DNA from: Nocardia iowensis
GTDB lineage: Bacteria > Actinomycetota > Actinomycetes > Mycobacteriales > Mycobacteriaceae
Direction of reading: 5' to 3'
Assembly (NCBI RefSeq): GCF_019222765.1
Contig: NZ_CP078145.1
Location: 5,518,001 to 5,582,000, forward strand
Length of the DNA stretch: 64,000 bases
The stretch's first letter is position 1, and each line of letters begins with the position of its first letter. Below, piece by piece: positions 56,350 to 64,000 of this stretch. Below the pieces are notes generated by a model. It did no database searches. It saw nothing but the letters and a program-made list of their open reading frames with translations, and was not told the DNA's origin. The translations under genes were made by a program, and so were the position numbers.

Positions 56350-57168
56350 GTGTCATCAATTGCCTTGGAGCCGATGCCCGTTCGGGCTCGATCGGCGGCC
56401 CGATGGCGACCACGCAAGACGTGGTTGCGGATAGTCAGCCCGCTGGTCATCGTCGTGGCATGGCAGCTCGCCAGCGCCGGCGGCGTGCTGCCGGAACGGT
56501 TGCTGGCCTCGCCGGTAACGATTGTGCGGACCACCTGGGAACTTATCCAGGAAGGAACGCTGCAGGAGGCCATCACGGTATCGCTCGGCCGGGCCGCGAC
56601 CGGCTTCGTGATCGGCGCCGTGCTCGGCATCGGCCTCGCCGTGCTCGCCGGGCTGAGCACGGTCGGCGAATACATCGTCGATCCGCCGATGCAGATGTTG
56701 CGCACGGTGCCGTTCTACGGTCTGATCCCGCTGCTCATCCTGTGGTTCGGGATCGGCGAGCTGCCGAAGGTGGTGCTGGTCGCGTTCGGCGCGGCGATTC
56801 CGCTGTACCTCAATACGTTTGCCGGTATCCGCGGGGTGGACAGCAAGCTCGCCGAGCTCGCCGAGGTGCAGCAGCTCGGCCGAGTCGCCCTCATCGGGCA
56901 CATCGTGCTGCCGGGTGCGCTGCCGCAGATCCTGGTCGGCCTGCGCCAGTCGCTGGGCATCGCCTGGCTGGCGCTGATCGTCGCCGAGCAGGTCAATGCC
57001 GATGCGGGGCTGGGCTTCCTGATCAACGACGCCCGCGAATTCCTGCGCACCGACGTGATCGTGGTCGGCCTGCTCGTGTACTGCGTGCTCGGCCTGCTGA
57101 CCGACGCATTCGTCCGATTGATCGAGCGGAAGGCGCTGGCATGGCGACGCGGATTCCTGGGACAGTGA
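56350..57168 (+). CDS. ssuC: Sulfonate ABC transporter permease SsuC-like
   Basis: 272 residues with about six membrane helices (IVSPLVIVVAWQLASAGG, AATGFVIGAVLGIGLAVLAG, MLRTVPFYGLIPLLILWFGI, VVLVAFGAAIPLYLNTFAG, SLGIAWLALIVAEQVNADAG, VIVVGLLVYCVLGLLTDAF). The EAA-loop region AAIPLYLNTFAGIRGVDSKL and FLRTDVIVVGLL are typical for SsuC/TauC. GTG start at 56350, GAGGTG upstream. It is the first gene of the ssu operon; overlap of 28 bases with ssuB. Confidence 0.88.
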   Translation: MSSIALEPMPVRARSAARWRPRKTWLRIVSPLVIVVAWQLASAGGVLPERLLASPVTIVRTTWELIQEGTLQEAITVSLGRAATGFVIGAVLGIGLAVLAGLSTVGEYIVDPPMQMLRTVPFYGLIPLLILWFGIGELPKVVLVAFGAAIPLYLNTFAGIRGVDSKLAELAEVQQLGRVALIGHIVLPGALPQILVGLRQSLGIAWLALIVAEQVNADAGLGFLINDAREFLRTDVIVVGLLVYCVLGLLTDAFVRLIERKALAWRRGFLGQ

Positions 57169-57974
57169 TCACCGAACCACGAACGGCCACAGCGACTCCC
57201 GACGACGCCGCACTGGGGCCAGCTGAACGCCTCTCGGCGGCAACGATTTCCGCGGACGCAGCGGTAGGCCCCGCAGTCGCCCGAGTGCGCGGCCTCGTCC
57301 GCGACTTCGACGGCCGCCGCGTCCTCGACGGTCTCGATCTCGACATCGCACCAGGCGAATTCGTCGCCTTGCTCGGTCGCAGCGGCTCGGGCAAGTCCAC
57401 CTTGCTCCGCGCACTCGCGGGTCTGGATCGCGGCGTCCAGGGCGAGCTGATCACCAAGGGCACGATTGCCGTCGCCTTCCAGGAACCACGCCTCGTCCCG
57501 TGGAAGCGTGTGTTGGCCAACGTTTTTCTCGGCCTACGGCACCCCGACCCCAAGGCCGCGGCCCGTGCCGCGCTGGCCGAGGTCGGTCTGACGGAACGCG
57601 CGGACGCCTGGCCGCTCACCCTCTCCGGTGGTGAAGCCCAGCGAGCCAGCCTGGCCCGCGCCCTGGTCCGCGAGCCGGACCTGCTGCTGCTCGACGAACC
57701 CTTCAGCGCCCTCGACGCGCTCACCCGGATCACCATCCACCGTCTCGTCATCGACCTGTGGCAGCGCCGCCGCCCCGGTGTCCTGCTGGTCACCCATGAC
57801 GTCGACGAGGCGCTGCGGCTGGCCGATCGAGTGCTGGTGCTCGGTGAGGGCCGCATCGCACACGAGTCACGCATCGATCTACCGCGCCCGCGCCGCAATG
57901 ACCATCCGCACCTGCTCGCCCTGCGCGACACCCTGCTCGCCGAACTCGGCGTGGCACCGGAAGGAACCGAATGA
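57141..57974 (+). CDS. ssuB: Sulfonate ABC transporter ATPase SsuB-like
   Basis: 277 residues. Walker A LLGRSGSGKSTLLRALAG, Q-loop VAFQEPRLVPWKRVLANVFL, ABC signature LSGGEAQRASLARALVREP, Walker B LLLLDEPFSALD, and His-switch LLVTHDVDEALRLAD. N-terminal 45 residues are an unusual Ala/Thr-rich stretch. The ATG at 57141 lies inside the permease 3' end with GGAAGG upstream. Its stop overlaps ssuA by ATGA. Confidence 0.9.
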   Translation: MATRIPGTVITEPRTATATPDDAALGPAERLSAATISADAAVGPAVARVRGLVRDFDGRRVLDGLDLDIAPGEFVALLGRSGSGKSTLLRALAGLDRGVQGELITKGTIAVAFQEPRLVPWKRVLANVFLGLRHPDPKAAARAALAEVGLTERADAWPLTLSGGEAQRASLARALVREPDLLLLDEPFSALDALTRITIHRLVIDLWQRRRPGVLLVTHDVDEALRLADRVLVLGEGRIAHESRIDLPRPRRNDHPHLLALRDTLLAELGVAPEGTE

Positions 57975-58978
57975 AAGCCAGAAGGCTGCTGCTCGCAACG
58001 ACTCTCGCGTTGGTCGCGACGGTCGGCACAGCCTGTGGGTCCGACAAGTCCGACGATGCGGCGGTCCGCGCCGACGGTTCGATCGACCTGTCCCAGGTCA
58101 CCGTGCGCGCGGGCGATCAGAAGGGCACCGGCCTGCAAGCGCTGCTCACCGCTGCGGGTGAATTGGCCACAACGCCCTACAAGATCACCTGGTCGCAGTA
58201 CCAATCCGGCCCGCCGATGCTGGAGGCGATCAACGCGGGCGCGGTCGATCTCGGCGGCGTCGGCAACGCACCGCCGGTCTTCGCGGCGGCGGCCAAGTCC
58301 GCCATCAAGATCGTCAGCGCCTACCAGGCGGGCAAGGAAGGCCAAGGGATCGTGGTGCCAAAGGATTCACCACTGCGGACCCCGGAAGAGTTGCGCGGCA
58401 AGAAGATCGCCGTCGCCAAGGGCAGCTCGGCGCACGCCCACCTGCTCGCCGTGCTGAGCAAAGCGGGGATCACATGGGACGAGATCGAGCCGCAATACTT
58501 GCAGCCGCCGGACGCGCTGGCGGCGCTGTCCACCGGCCGAGTCGACGCGTGGGCGATCTGGGACCCGTACACCGCGCAGGCCGAGCAGCAGTCGAACGCG
58601 CGAATCCTGGTGGACGGCAACGGTTATGTGACCGGCGATGCGTTCTACGTCGCCGGTGCCAAGGCACTCGGTAACAAGGCGACCGCCGCGGCGCTGCGCG
58701 ACCTGCTCGCCCGCATCGCACGGGCGCACGCCTGGGTCAATGAGCACCCCGAGCAGTGGGCGAAAACCTACGCCGAACTGACCGGCCTGCCCTATGACGT
58801 CATCCTCGCCGTCGTCAAGCGCGGCCCGTACCACGACCATCAGCTCGACGCCGCCACCATCGCCGCCGAGCAGGGTGTCGCGGACGCGTTCGCCGACGCC
58901 GGGCTCATCCCGCGCAAGGTGACCATCTCGGACTACACCGACACCCGCTTCAACGACCTGTTTCCCCCGGCCTCCTGA
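57971..58978 (+). CDS. ssuA: Sulfonate-binding lipoprotein SsuA-like
   Basis: 335 residues. Signal peptide with lipobox VGTAC (Cys22 area) and an NMT1/SsuA-like binding fold: VRAGDQKGTGLQALLTAAGE, SQYQSGPPMLEAINAGAVDL, VGNAPPVFAAAAKSAIKIV, GQGIVVPKDSPLRTPEELRG, KKIAVAKGSSAHAHLLAVL and AWAIWDPYTAQAEQ. It captures aliphatic sulfonates at the outer face. ATGA overlap with ssuB. The neighbour ssuD confirms the role. Confidence 0.9.
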   Translation: MKARRLLLATTLALVATVGTACGSDKSDDAAVRADGSIDLSQVTVRAGDQKGTGLQALLTAAGELATTPYKITWSQYQSGPPMLEAINAGAVDLGGVGNAPPVFAAAAKSAIKIVSAYQAGKEGQGIVVPKDSPLRTPEELRGKKIAVAKGSSAHAHLLAVLSKAGITWDEIEPQYLQPPDALAALSTGRVDAWAIWDPYTAQAEQQSNARILVDGNGYVTGDAFYVAGAKALGNKATAAALRDLLARIARAHAWVNEHPEQWAKTYAELTGLPYDVILAVVKRGPYHDHQLDAATIAAEQGVADAFADAGLIPRKVTISDYTDTRFNDLFPPAS

Positions 58979-58992
58979 GGAGTTGGCTCTCC

Positions 58993-60138
58993 ATGACCCT
59001 GTCATTCCACTGGTTCCTGCCCACCTACGGTGACTCGCGCGGCCTGGTCGCGGGCGGACACGGCACCTTCATGTCCGGCGACCGGCCCGCGACGCTGCGC
59101 TACCTGAACCAGATCGGCGCGGCCGCCGAGGACAACGGCTTCGAGGCGGTGCTCACCCCGACCGGCGCCTGGTGCGAGGACGCCTGGCTCACCACGGCGA
59201 TGCTGGTCGACACCACCGAGACGCTGAAGTTCCTGGTGGCGCTGCGCCCCGGCTTGGTCAGCCCGACGCTGGCGGCGCAGATGGCTGGCACCTTCCAACG
59301 GCACTCGCAGGGCAGGCTGCTGCTGAACGTGGTGACCGGCGGCGAATCGCACGAACAGCAGGCCTACGGCGACTTCCTGGACAAGGAACAGCGCTACACG
59401 CGCACCGGCGAATTCCTGCACGTAGTACGCGAACTATGGAACTCGCACGAGCCGATCACCTTCGAGGGCGAGCACATCCACGTCCGCGACGCCCTGCTGA
59501 GCAACCGGCCCGACCCGATCCCGCCGGTGTTCTTCGGCGGCTCCTCCGCACCCGCGGGACCGGTCGCGGCCCGCTACGCCGACACCTACCTGACCTGGGG
59601 TGAACCGCTGCTCGCGGTGAGCAGGAAGCTGGAGTGGATCCGCCGCCTCGCCGTCGACCAGGGTCGCATCCTCGACTACGGCCTGCGCATCCATGTGATC
59701 AGCCGCGACACCGCCGAGGAGGCGTGGGCCGAGGCCGACCGGCTGCTGCATGGCATCGATCCCGCCGATATCGAGCGAGTGCAGGCGAGCCTGGCCCGCA
59801 GCGAGTCCGAGGGGCAGCGGCGCATGTCCGAACTGCACGGCGGCAGCACCGACCGGCTGGAGATCGCGCCCAATCTGTGGGCAGGGGTCGGCCTGGTGCG
59901 CGGCGGCGCGGGCACGGCGCTGGTCGGTTCGCACGAAGAGGTCGCCGAGCGGTTGGTCGAGTACGCGAAGCTGGGCATCGACCACTTCATCCTGTCCGGC
60001 TATCCGCATCTCGAGGAGGCGTACTGGTTCGGCGAGGGTGTGCTGCCGATCTTGGAACGCAAGGGGCTGTGGCGGCATCCGTCCCGTCCGGTCGCCGCAC
60101 CGGTCTCGACGCCCTTCGCGGCCTCGTCCAGCAGCTGA
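58993..60138 (+). CDS. ssuD: Alkanesulfonate monooxygenase SsuD
   Basis: 381 residues, the usual length of this FMNH2-dependent two-component monooxygenase, which splits alkanesulfonates to sulfite and aldehyde. Opening FHWFLPTYGDSRGLVAGGHG is characteristic, as are VLTPTGAWCEDAWLTTAML, LLLNVVTGGESHEQQAYGD, VFFGGSSAPAGPVAARYADT and FILSGYPHLEEAYWFGEGVL. GAGGAG ends 11 bases before the ATG. A reductase (SsuE) is not in the window. Last ssu gene. Confidence 0.93.
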   Translation: MTLSFHWFLPTYGDSRGLVAGGHGTFMSGDRPATLRYLNQIGAAAEDNGFEAVLTPTGAWCEDAWLTTAMLVDTTETLKFLVALRPGLVSPTLAAQMAGTFQRHSQGRLLLNVVTGGESHEQQAYGDFLDKEQRYTRTGEFLHVVRELWNSHEPITFEGEHIHVRDALLSNRPDPIPPVFFGGSSAPAGPVAARYADTYLTWGEPLLAVSRKLEWIRRLAVDQGRILDYGLRIHVISRDTAEEAWAEADRLLHGIDPADIERVQASLARSESEGQRRMSELHGGSTDRLEIAPNLWAGVGLVRGGAGTALVGSHEEVAERLVEYAKLGIDHFILSGYPHLEEAYWFGEGVLPILERKGLWRHPSRPVAAPVSTPFAASSSS

Positions 60139-60291
60139 GCCACCTGGCCGGCAGACCATAGGGGCCCCTGCACCCGGCTTCACCTGCGATTTCGCGTTGG
60201 GGAACGCGCGCAACACCGCGGCTACCGTCGGTTTCCCCAGTTCACCCCCCAGTTAACGGCGATTGACTCACTCCGACAACAATGGACTGTC

Positions 60292-60313
60292 GGTCCGGCC
60301 CTCAGGCGGGACC
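60292..60313. other. Hairpin between ssuD and the permease gene
   Basis: GGTCC-g-GCC-CTCA-GGC-g-GGACC, an eight-pair stem with one internal G/G mismatch and a 4-base loop, 24 bases before the permease ATG. It may end the ssu transcript or lie in the permease leader. Confidence 0.4.
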
Positions 60314-60336
60314 CTGGACGAGTTCATAAGGGAGTC

Positions 60337-61737
60337 ATGACCACCCCAGCCGCTCAGCGATGGCGCCGCCGCCTGCCCGACACCGCGATGACCGACGGAG
60401 CGCCGACGCTGGCGCGCAGGCTCGGCCGGATCGACCTCACGGCGATGGGTGTCGGCACCATCGTCGGCGCGGGCATCTTCGTGATCACCGGTGTGGCCGC
60501 GGCGGAGAAGGCCGGGCCGTCGATCGTGCTGTCGTTCATGTTGGCGGGGACGGTGTGCGTGCTCGTCGCGCTCTGCTACAGCGAACTGGCGGCGATGGTG
60601 CCGGTATCCGGCAGCGCCTACACCTACACGTATGCGACGCTCGGTGAGGGGCCCGCGTTCCTGGTCGGCTGGAATCTGTTGCTGGAGTTCGTGATCGCGG
60701 GCGCCGCGGTGGCGATCGGCTGGTCCGGGACCACGGTGTCGGCGCTGGATTCGATGTTCGGCATCACGATCCCGAAGGCCATCGCGGCGGGTCCGACCGA
60801 GGGCGGCATCGTCAATTTGCCTGCGATGCTGATCATCTGCGTGATCGTCGCGGTGCTGGTCGGCGAGGTGTCGTTGACCGCGCGGATCACCAAGGTGCTG
60901 GTCGGTGTGACGATCGGCGTGCTGGTGCTGGTGGTCGCGGTCGGTGCGCCGCATATCGACGTCGGCAACTGGACTCCGTTCGCGCCCTTCGGTGTCAGCG
61001 GCATCATCGGCGGTGCGGCGATCGCGTTCTTCGCGTTCCTCGGCTTCGATGTGGTCGCCGCCTCGGCCGAGGAGGCCCGCAACCCGCGCCGGGACATTCC
61101 GTTCGCCATCATCGGAACGGTACTCATCGCGACCGTGCTCTACGCCCTGGTCAGCGCCGTACTCACCGGTATCGCGCCCTTCGCGACGCTCAACAACGGG
61201 GCGCCGATCGCGACCGCGTTCGAGGGGCTGCACATCGGCTGGATCGGCAACGTCATCGTGCTCGCCTCGATCGTCGCGTTGACCAAGGGTCTGCTGATGA
61301 TCGTCTACGCGCAGGTGCGGCTGATGTTCGCGATGTGCCGAGATCGGTTGCTGCCCTTCGGTCTCGCGCAGACCGGCAAGCGGGCAACGCCCGTGCGGCT
61401 GACGCTGCTGCTCGGCGTGGTCGGTGCGGCGATCGCCGGGCTGCTGCCCATCGAGATCGTGGTGGAGCTGGTGAACATCGGTGCGCTGTCCGCGTTCGCG
61501 GTGGTGTGCGTCGGCGTGCTGGTGTTGCGCCGGGCCGAGCCCGATCGAGAGCGGCCGTTCCGCACCCCGTTCGTTCCGGTGGTTCCGGCGCTCGCGCTCA
61601 TCGGATGCGTGTTGCTCGCGACCACATTGGACGGGTTGACCTGGGTGCGCTTCGCGATCTGGGTAGCGGTCGGACTGGCCGTCTACTTCGGATACGGCCG
61701 CAAACGCTCCACGCTTGCCCCGGCTGCCGTCAGTTAG
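60337..61737 (+). CDS. APC-family amino acid permease
   Basis: 466 residues with about twelve membrane helices. Opening MGVGTIVGAGIFVITGVAAA carries the GAGIF substrate/sodium-site motif; CYSELAAMVPVSGSAYTYTYATLGE and FFAFLGFDVVAASAEEARNPRRDIPFAI are typical of the cationic amino acid transporter-like branch (YfnA/CAT). Start ATG 60337 with AAGGGAG four bases upstream. Monocistronic. Likely substrate a cationic or branched amino acid; not determined. Confidence 0.9.
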   Translation: MTTPAAQRWRRRLPDTAMTDGAPTLARRLGRIDLTAMGVGTIVGAGIFVITGVAAAEKAGPSIVLSFMLAGTVCVLVALCYSELAAMVPVSGSAYTYTYATLGEGPAFLVGWNLLLEFVIAGAAVAIGWSGTTVSALDSMFGITIPKAIAAGPTEGGIVNLPAMLIICVIVAVLVGEVSLTARITKVLVGVTIGVLVLVVAVGAPHIDVGNWTPFAPFGVSGIIGGAAIAFFAFLGFDVVAASAEEARNPRRDIPFAIIGTVLIATVLYALVSAVLTGIAPFATLNNGAPIATAFEGLHIGWIGNVIVLASIVALTKGLLMIVYAQVRLMFAMCRDRLLPFGLAQTGKRATPVRLTLLLGVVGAAIAGLLPIEIVVELVNIGALSAFAVVCVGVLVLRRAEPDRERPFRTPFVPVVPALALIGCVLLATTLDGLTWVRFAIWVAVGLAVYFGYGRKRSTLAPAAVS

Positions 61738-61868
61738 CAGCGAAACCGGCCCGCCGCGGTCGGGATATCTCACATATGACATGGAATCCATTGCGTCCCA
61801 TGCGTGTCTTCGGCAGGCTCACAGCAGCCGAACGCACTGGGTGAGGCCATATGAAGGGACGATGAACG

Positions 61869-62279
61869 ATGTCGGACGACGAGAAGAAGATCCGGGTGCT
61901 GATCGAACGGTGGGCCGCCGCCGTGCACGCGGGCGACCTGGACACCGTGCTCGCCGACCACGCGCCCGACATCGTCATGTTCGACGTGCCGCCGCCGGAC
62001 GAGGGCCTGCGCGGCATCGACGCCTACCAGGCGGCCTGGCCCGGCTTCTTCGAGTGGCAGGCGCAGGGCGCGACATTCGAGATCGTCTCGCTGGATGTCA
62101 CTGCGGGTGCCGATGTGGCATTCGCGCACGCCCTACTGCTGTGTGGCACGGCCGACGACTTCGCGAAGGATCCTGGACGTCGGTTGCGGCTCACCCTCGG
62201 CCTGCGCAAGGAGAACGGCCGGTGGATCGTGGCGCACGAGCACCACTCGTTCCCCGACGCCAGCCTGCCCGCCGTCTGA
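61869..62279 (+). CDS. SnoaL-like/DUF4440 nuclear-transport-factor-2-fold protein
   Basis: 136 residues, cone-shaped NTF2-like fold: IRVLIERWAAAVHAGDLDTVLADHAPDIVMFD, divided here as LIERWAAAVHAGDLDTVL, then FEIVSLDVTAGADVAFAHAL and IVAHEHHSFPDAS. This YybH/DUF4440-type family has members that are enzymes and others that are binders. No signal peptide. ATG 61869 with a GGGACGATGAACG leader. Stands alone between permease and a membrane protein gene. Confidence 0.85.
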   Translation: MSDDEKKIRVLIERWAAAVHAGDLDTVLADHAPDIVMFDVPPPDEGLRGIDAYQAAWPGFFEWQAQGATFEIVSLDVTAGADVAFAHALLLCGTADDFAKDPGRRLRLTLGLRKENGRWIVAHEHHSFPDASLPAV

Positions 62280-62410
62280 CCGACCCCTCGCCCAGCGCGG
62301 CACACACCATGACGTGCCAGTCGCCGACCGGACTTCAGTACCGGAGTGCTAGGCGCGGATAGTGCTGCGGCGGGAGGTGTTCCGTGGGTGGCGGTTTCTA
62401 GCGTCGGGGC

Positions 62411-63448
62411 ATGCTCACAACACAATTCGGTGCGGGGCTCGTGGAGCCGCCTTCGGCGCGGCATCGCCGTAGCGGCGCGGCTACCCGCCTGCATCGGCCG
62501 CTGGCCTGGATGACGTTCACGATGGCCGCGCTGACCGGCTGCGCCCTGGTGGGGATGTTCGTCGACGACCGGATGCTGCTCGGCGAGTCGGTCTGGCTGA
62601 AACCGATGAAGTTCGGTTTCGCGTTCGCGCTCTACGGGCTCACGCTGGCGTGGCTGTTGTCGTTGCCGCACAAGGGAAGCCGGGCGACCTGGTGGTTGGG
62701 CACGGTATTCGCGGTGACCGGTTTTCTCGATGTCGGCTTCATCGCCGTGCAAGCGGCGCGTGGCACGTTCAGTCATTTCAACAACTTCGATGCCGACCCA
62801 GTCAATGCGATCGGGCAGCAGATCTTCATGTCCGGTGTGCCCGGGCTGTTCCTCGCGAATCTGGTCATCGTGGTGATCCTGTCGTGGCAGCGTCTGGTGG
62901 ACCGGCCGACGACGCGCGCGATTCACTTCGGGCTGGCCCTGGCCGTCGCAGGAATGGCTATGGGCTATCTGATGGGTTACACCGGTAAGCAGCTCGTGCG
63001 CGACGCCGACGGAAAGGTGATCGAGCTGGTCGCGGGCCACACCGTCCTCGACCCCGCGAGCCGCGACCTCTCACCCCGCGACGCCGCGCCGGGCATGCCG
63101 ATCACCCACTGGAGCACGATCGGCGGCGACCTGCGTGTGCCCCACTTCGTCGGGTTGCACGGCATTCAAGTGCTGCTGCTCGCCGTTGTCGTACTGGCTT
63201 GGCTGGCCCCGCGCTACCCCTGGCTGCGCGCCGAACGCACCCGCGCCGCCGTCATCGGCGTGCTCGGCCTCGGCTACACCGGTCTCTTGGCCATCGTGTT
63301 CTTCCAGGCGATGCGCGCCCAGTCCCTCGTCCACCCGGACAGCACCACCCTGGCCGCGTTCGCCGGACTCACCGCGGGGGTCGCTGCGCTGCTCGGTTCC
63401 GTGTACTGGAAAGGCCGCGCCGCTGTGCGCCACGAGTCGGAACTGTGA
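62411..63448 (+). CDS. Polytopic membrane protein, unknown function
   Basis: 345 residues with about eight membrane helices (WMTFTMAALTGCALVGMF, FGFAFALYGLTLAWLLSLP, LGTVFAVTGFLDVGFIAVQA, VPGLFLANLVIVVILSW, HFGLALAVAGMAMGYLMGY, VLLLAVVVLAWLAP, AVIGVLGLGYTGLLAIVFF, AAFAGLTAGVAALLGSVYW). It includes conserved-looking motifs WLKPMKFGFAFALYG and FNNFDADPVNAIGQQIF, and GDLRVPHFVGLHGIQVL with two His residues. No homologue is recognised with a firm function. It is convergent with the zinc-finger gene at 63458. Confidence 0.72.
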   Translation: MLTTQFGAGLVEPPSARHRRSGAATRLHRPLAWMTFTMAALTGCALVGMFVDDRMLLGESVWLKPMKFGFAFALYGLTLAWLLSLPHKGSRATWWLGTVFAVTGFLDVGFIAVQAARGTFSHFNNFDADPVNAIGQQIFMSGVPGLFLANLVIVVILSWQRLVDRPTTRAIHFGLALAVAGMAMGYLMGYTGKQLVRDADGKVIELVAGHTVLDPASRDLSPRDAAPGMPITHWSTIGGDLRVPHFVGLHGIQVLLLAVVVLAWLAPRYPWLRAERTRAAVIGVLGLGYTGLLAIVFFQAMRAQSLVHPDSTTLAAFAGLTAGVAALLGSVYWKGRAAVRHESEL

Positions 63449-63457
63449 CTACCCGGG

Positions 63458-63781
63458 TCAGCGCAGCCGTTCGGCGTCGCGGGTGAGCTCGACCAAGGTT
63501 TTGCCGAGGGTGGCCAGTTCCTCGGTGCTCGCGCCTTCTTCGATGGCGATGGCGACATCCTCGGCGGCGCAGCGGGCGGCGAACCAGCGGTCGGCCAGGT
63601 CGGCGGCCTCCTGGGCGCTGAGCACGACGGAGTCGTCCGGAATCCCGGTTCCCTTCAGACTGTTGCGATGCTCGTAGGCGCGTTGGCGACAGGACTGGCG
63701 GCAGTATCGGCGACGACGCCCGGCCTCCGACTCCACGATCTCCCGGCCACACCACAGACAGGACAGCAAGCGCCGCGACAT
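63458..63781 (-). CDS. Small zinc-ribbon protein
   Basis: 107 residues. N-terminal CLWCGREIVESEAGRRRRYCRQSCRQRAYEHR (given in parts as CLWCGREI, RRYCRQSCRQ) is a four-Cys zinc finger of a type common in mycobacteria and Nocardia, followed by a helical C-terminus (SAQEAADLADRWFAARCAAED). Such proteins may bind DNA or RNA but no function is known. ATG 63781. No operon partner. Confidence 0.78.
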   Translation of the reverse strand: MSRRLLSCLWCGREIVESEAGRRRRYCRQSCRQRAYEHRNSLKGTGIPDDSVVLSAQEAADLADRWFAARCAAEDVAIAIEEGASTEELATLGKTLVELTRDAERLR

Positions 63782-64000
63782 GACGCAGAACCTTAATGCT
63801 TCGACGGCTCGAAGCGGCTCAGCGACCCCCGCGAACCGCCGGACGACGGGCGCGGCGAGATCGGCGCGCCGTTGGCACTACAATGGAACGGTTCCGCGGC
63901 CCGTCGGGAACTATCGGCGCAGGCCCGTTCGTTGCACATAAGGTCCAGCGAGCACCAGACGCTCGTACGGTCGCAGCAACAAGACTCGAGCACACAGGGA
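63782..64000. other. Intergenic end of window
   Basis: No supported gene. A 66-codon minus-strand frame at 63793-63993 is Cys/Ser-rich without a ribosome site and is not called. A TACAAT sequence near 63878 could be a -10 box on the plus strand but no matching -35 is seen. Confidence 0.3.

Noticed and set aside
56217..56350. Short plus-strand frame before ssuC considered as a sulfur-responsive leader peptide
   Set aside because: Cys codons are scattered and do not form the terminal Cys run or the known leader pattern; no ribosome site.
63793..63993. 66-codon Cys/Ser-rich frame at the window end
   Set aside because: No start signal and no recognisable composition of a real protein.

Overview
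The window is GC-rich, gene-dense actinobacterial chromosome, with frequent GTG starts, many 1-4 base stop/start overlaps and several apparently leaderless genes. The gene content points to the mycolic-acid bacteria, most likely Nocardia or a close relative. It includes a GlnX-GlnH-PknG signalling locus as in mycobacteria, a UsfY-like protein, an RsbW-SigF pair, a CtpI-type P-ATPase, an EthA-like monooxygenase, a single-chain acyl-CoA carboxylase and an ectoine/hydroxyectoine operon. The organism assignment is inference. I saw no rRNA, tRNA, CRISPR array, insertion sequence or prophage.

1-6.7 kb: end of a Sel1/TPR protein, a NADAR protein, a tyrosine-phosphatase-like protein, then an Erm 23S rRNA methyltransferase. 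The erm gene follows a 38-codon leader peptide with an RLR stalling-type motif and hairpins, and overlaps a lactate 2-monooxygenase-like gene. A convergent acyl-CoA ligase with an N-terminal SRPBCC-like domain follows.

6.7-12 kb: ectABCD on the minus strand, downstream of an OmpR-type response regulator and histidine kinase. The same spaced direct repeat lies upstream of the regulator and in front of ectA.

12-31 kb: a general-stress island around rsbW-sigF. I find twelve SigF/SigB-like promoters with the pattern G(A/T)TT(G/C)-N14-GGGTA (small variants) in front of ctpI, a small unknown gene, a proline-rich protein, rsbW-sigF itself, small membrane proteins, glycosyltransferases, a nucleotidyltransferase-BON-metallophosphoesterase operon, usfY, two lipoproteins and a FAD/Rieske oxidoreductase. 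At five of them the -10 box ends exactly nine bases before the ATG. PAS-ANTAR and STAS regulators lie in the same island.

31-44.3 kb: a kinase-like NTPase, two SDRs and a CocE-type hydrolase, then a 9-kb chain of seven larger genes plus one 18-codon ORF joined by 1-4 base overlaps. These encode GlnX sensor, GlnH lipoprotein, a helical protein, PknG kinase, PP2C phosphatase, a VWA protein and an FHA protein. Kinase, phosphatase and FHA protein all carry N-terminal zinc ribbons, so this looks like a complete amino-acid-sensing phospho-signalling cassette.

44.3-64 kb: DHA2 drug exporter, AraC and TetR regulators with a clear palindromic operator, a pentapeptide-repeat protein, DHFR-like reductase, serine hydrolase, single-chain carboxylase, EthA-like monooxygenase, an ssuCBAD sulfonate operon, amino-acid permease, SnoaL-like protein, a polytopic membrane protein and a small zinc-finger protein.
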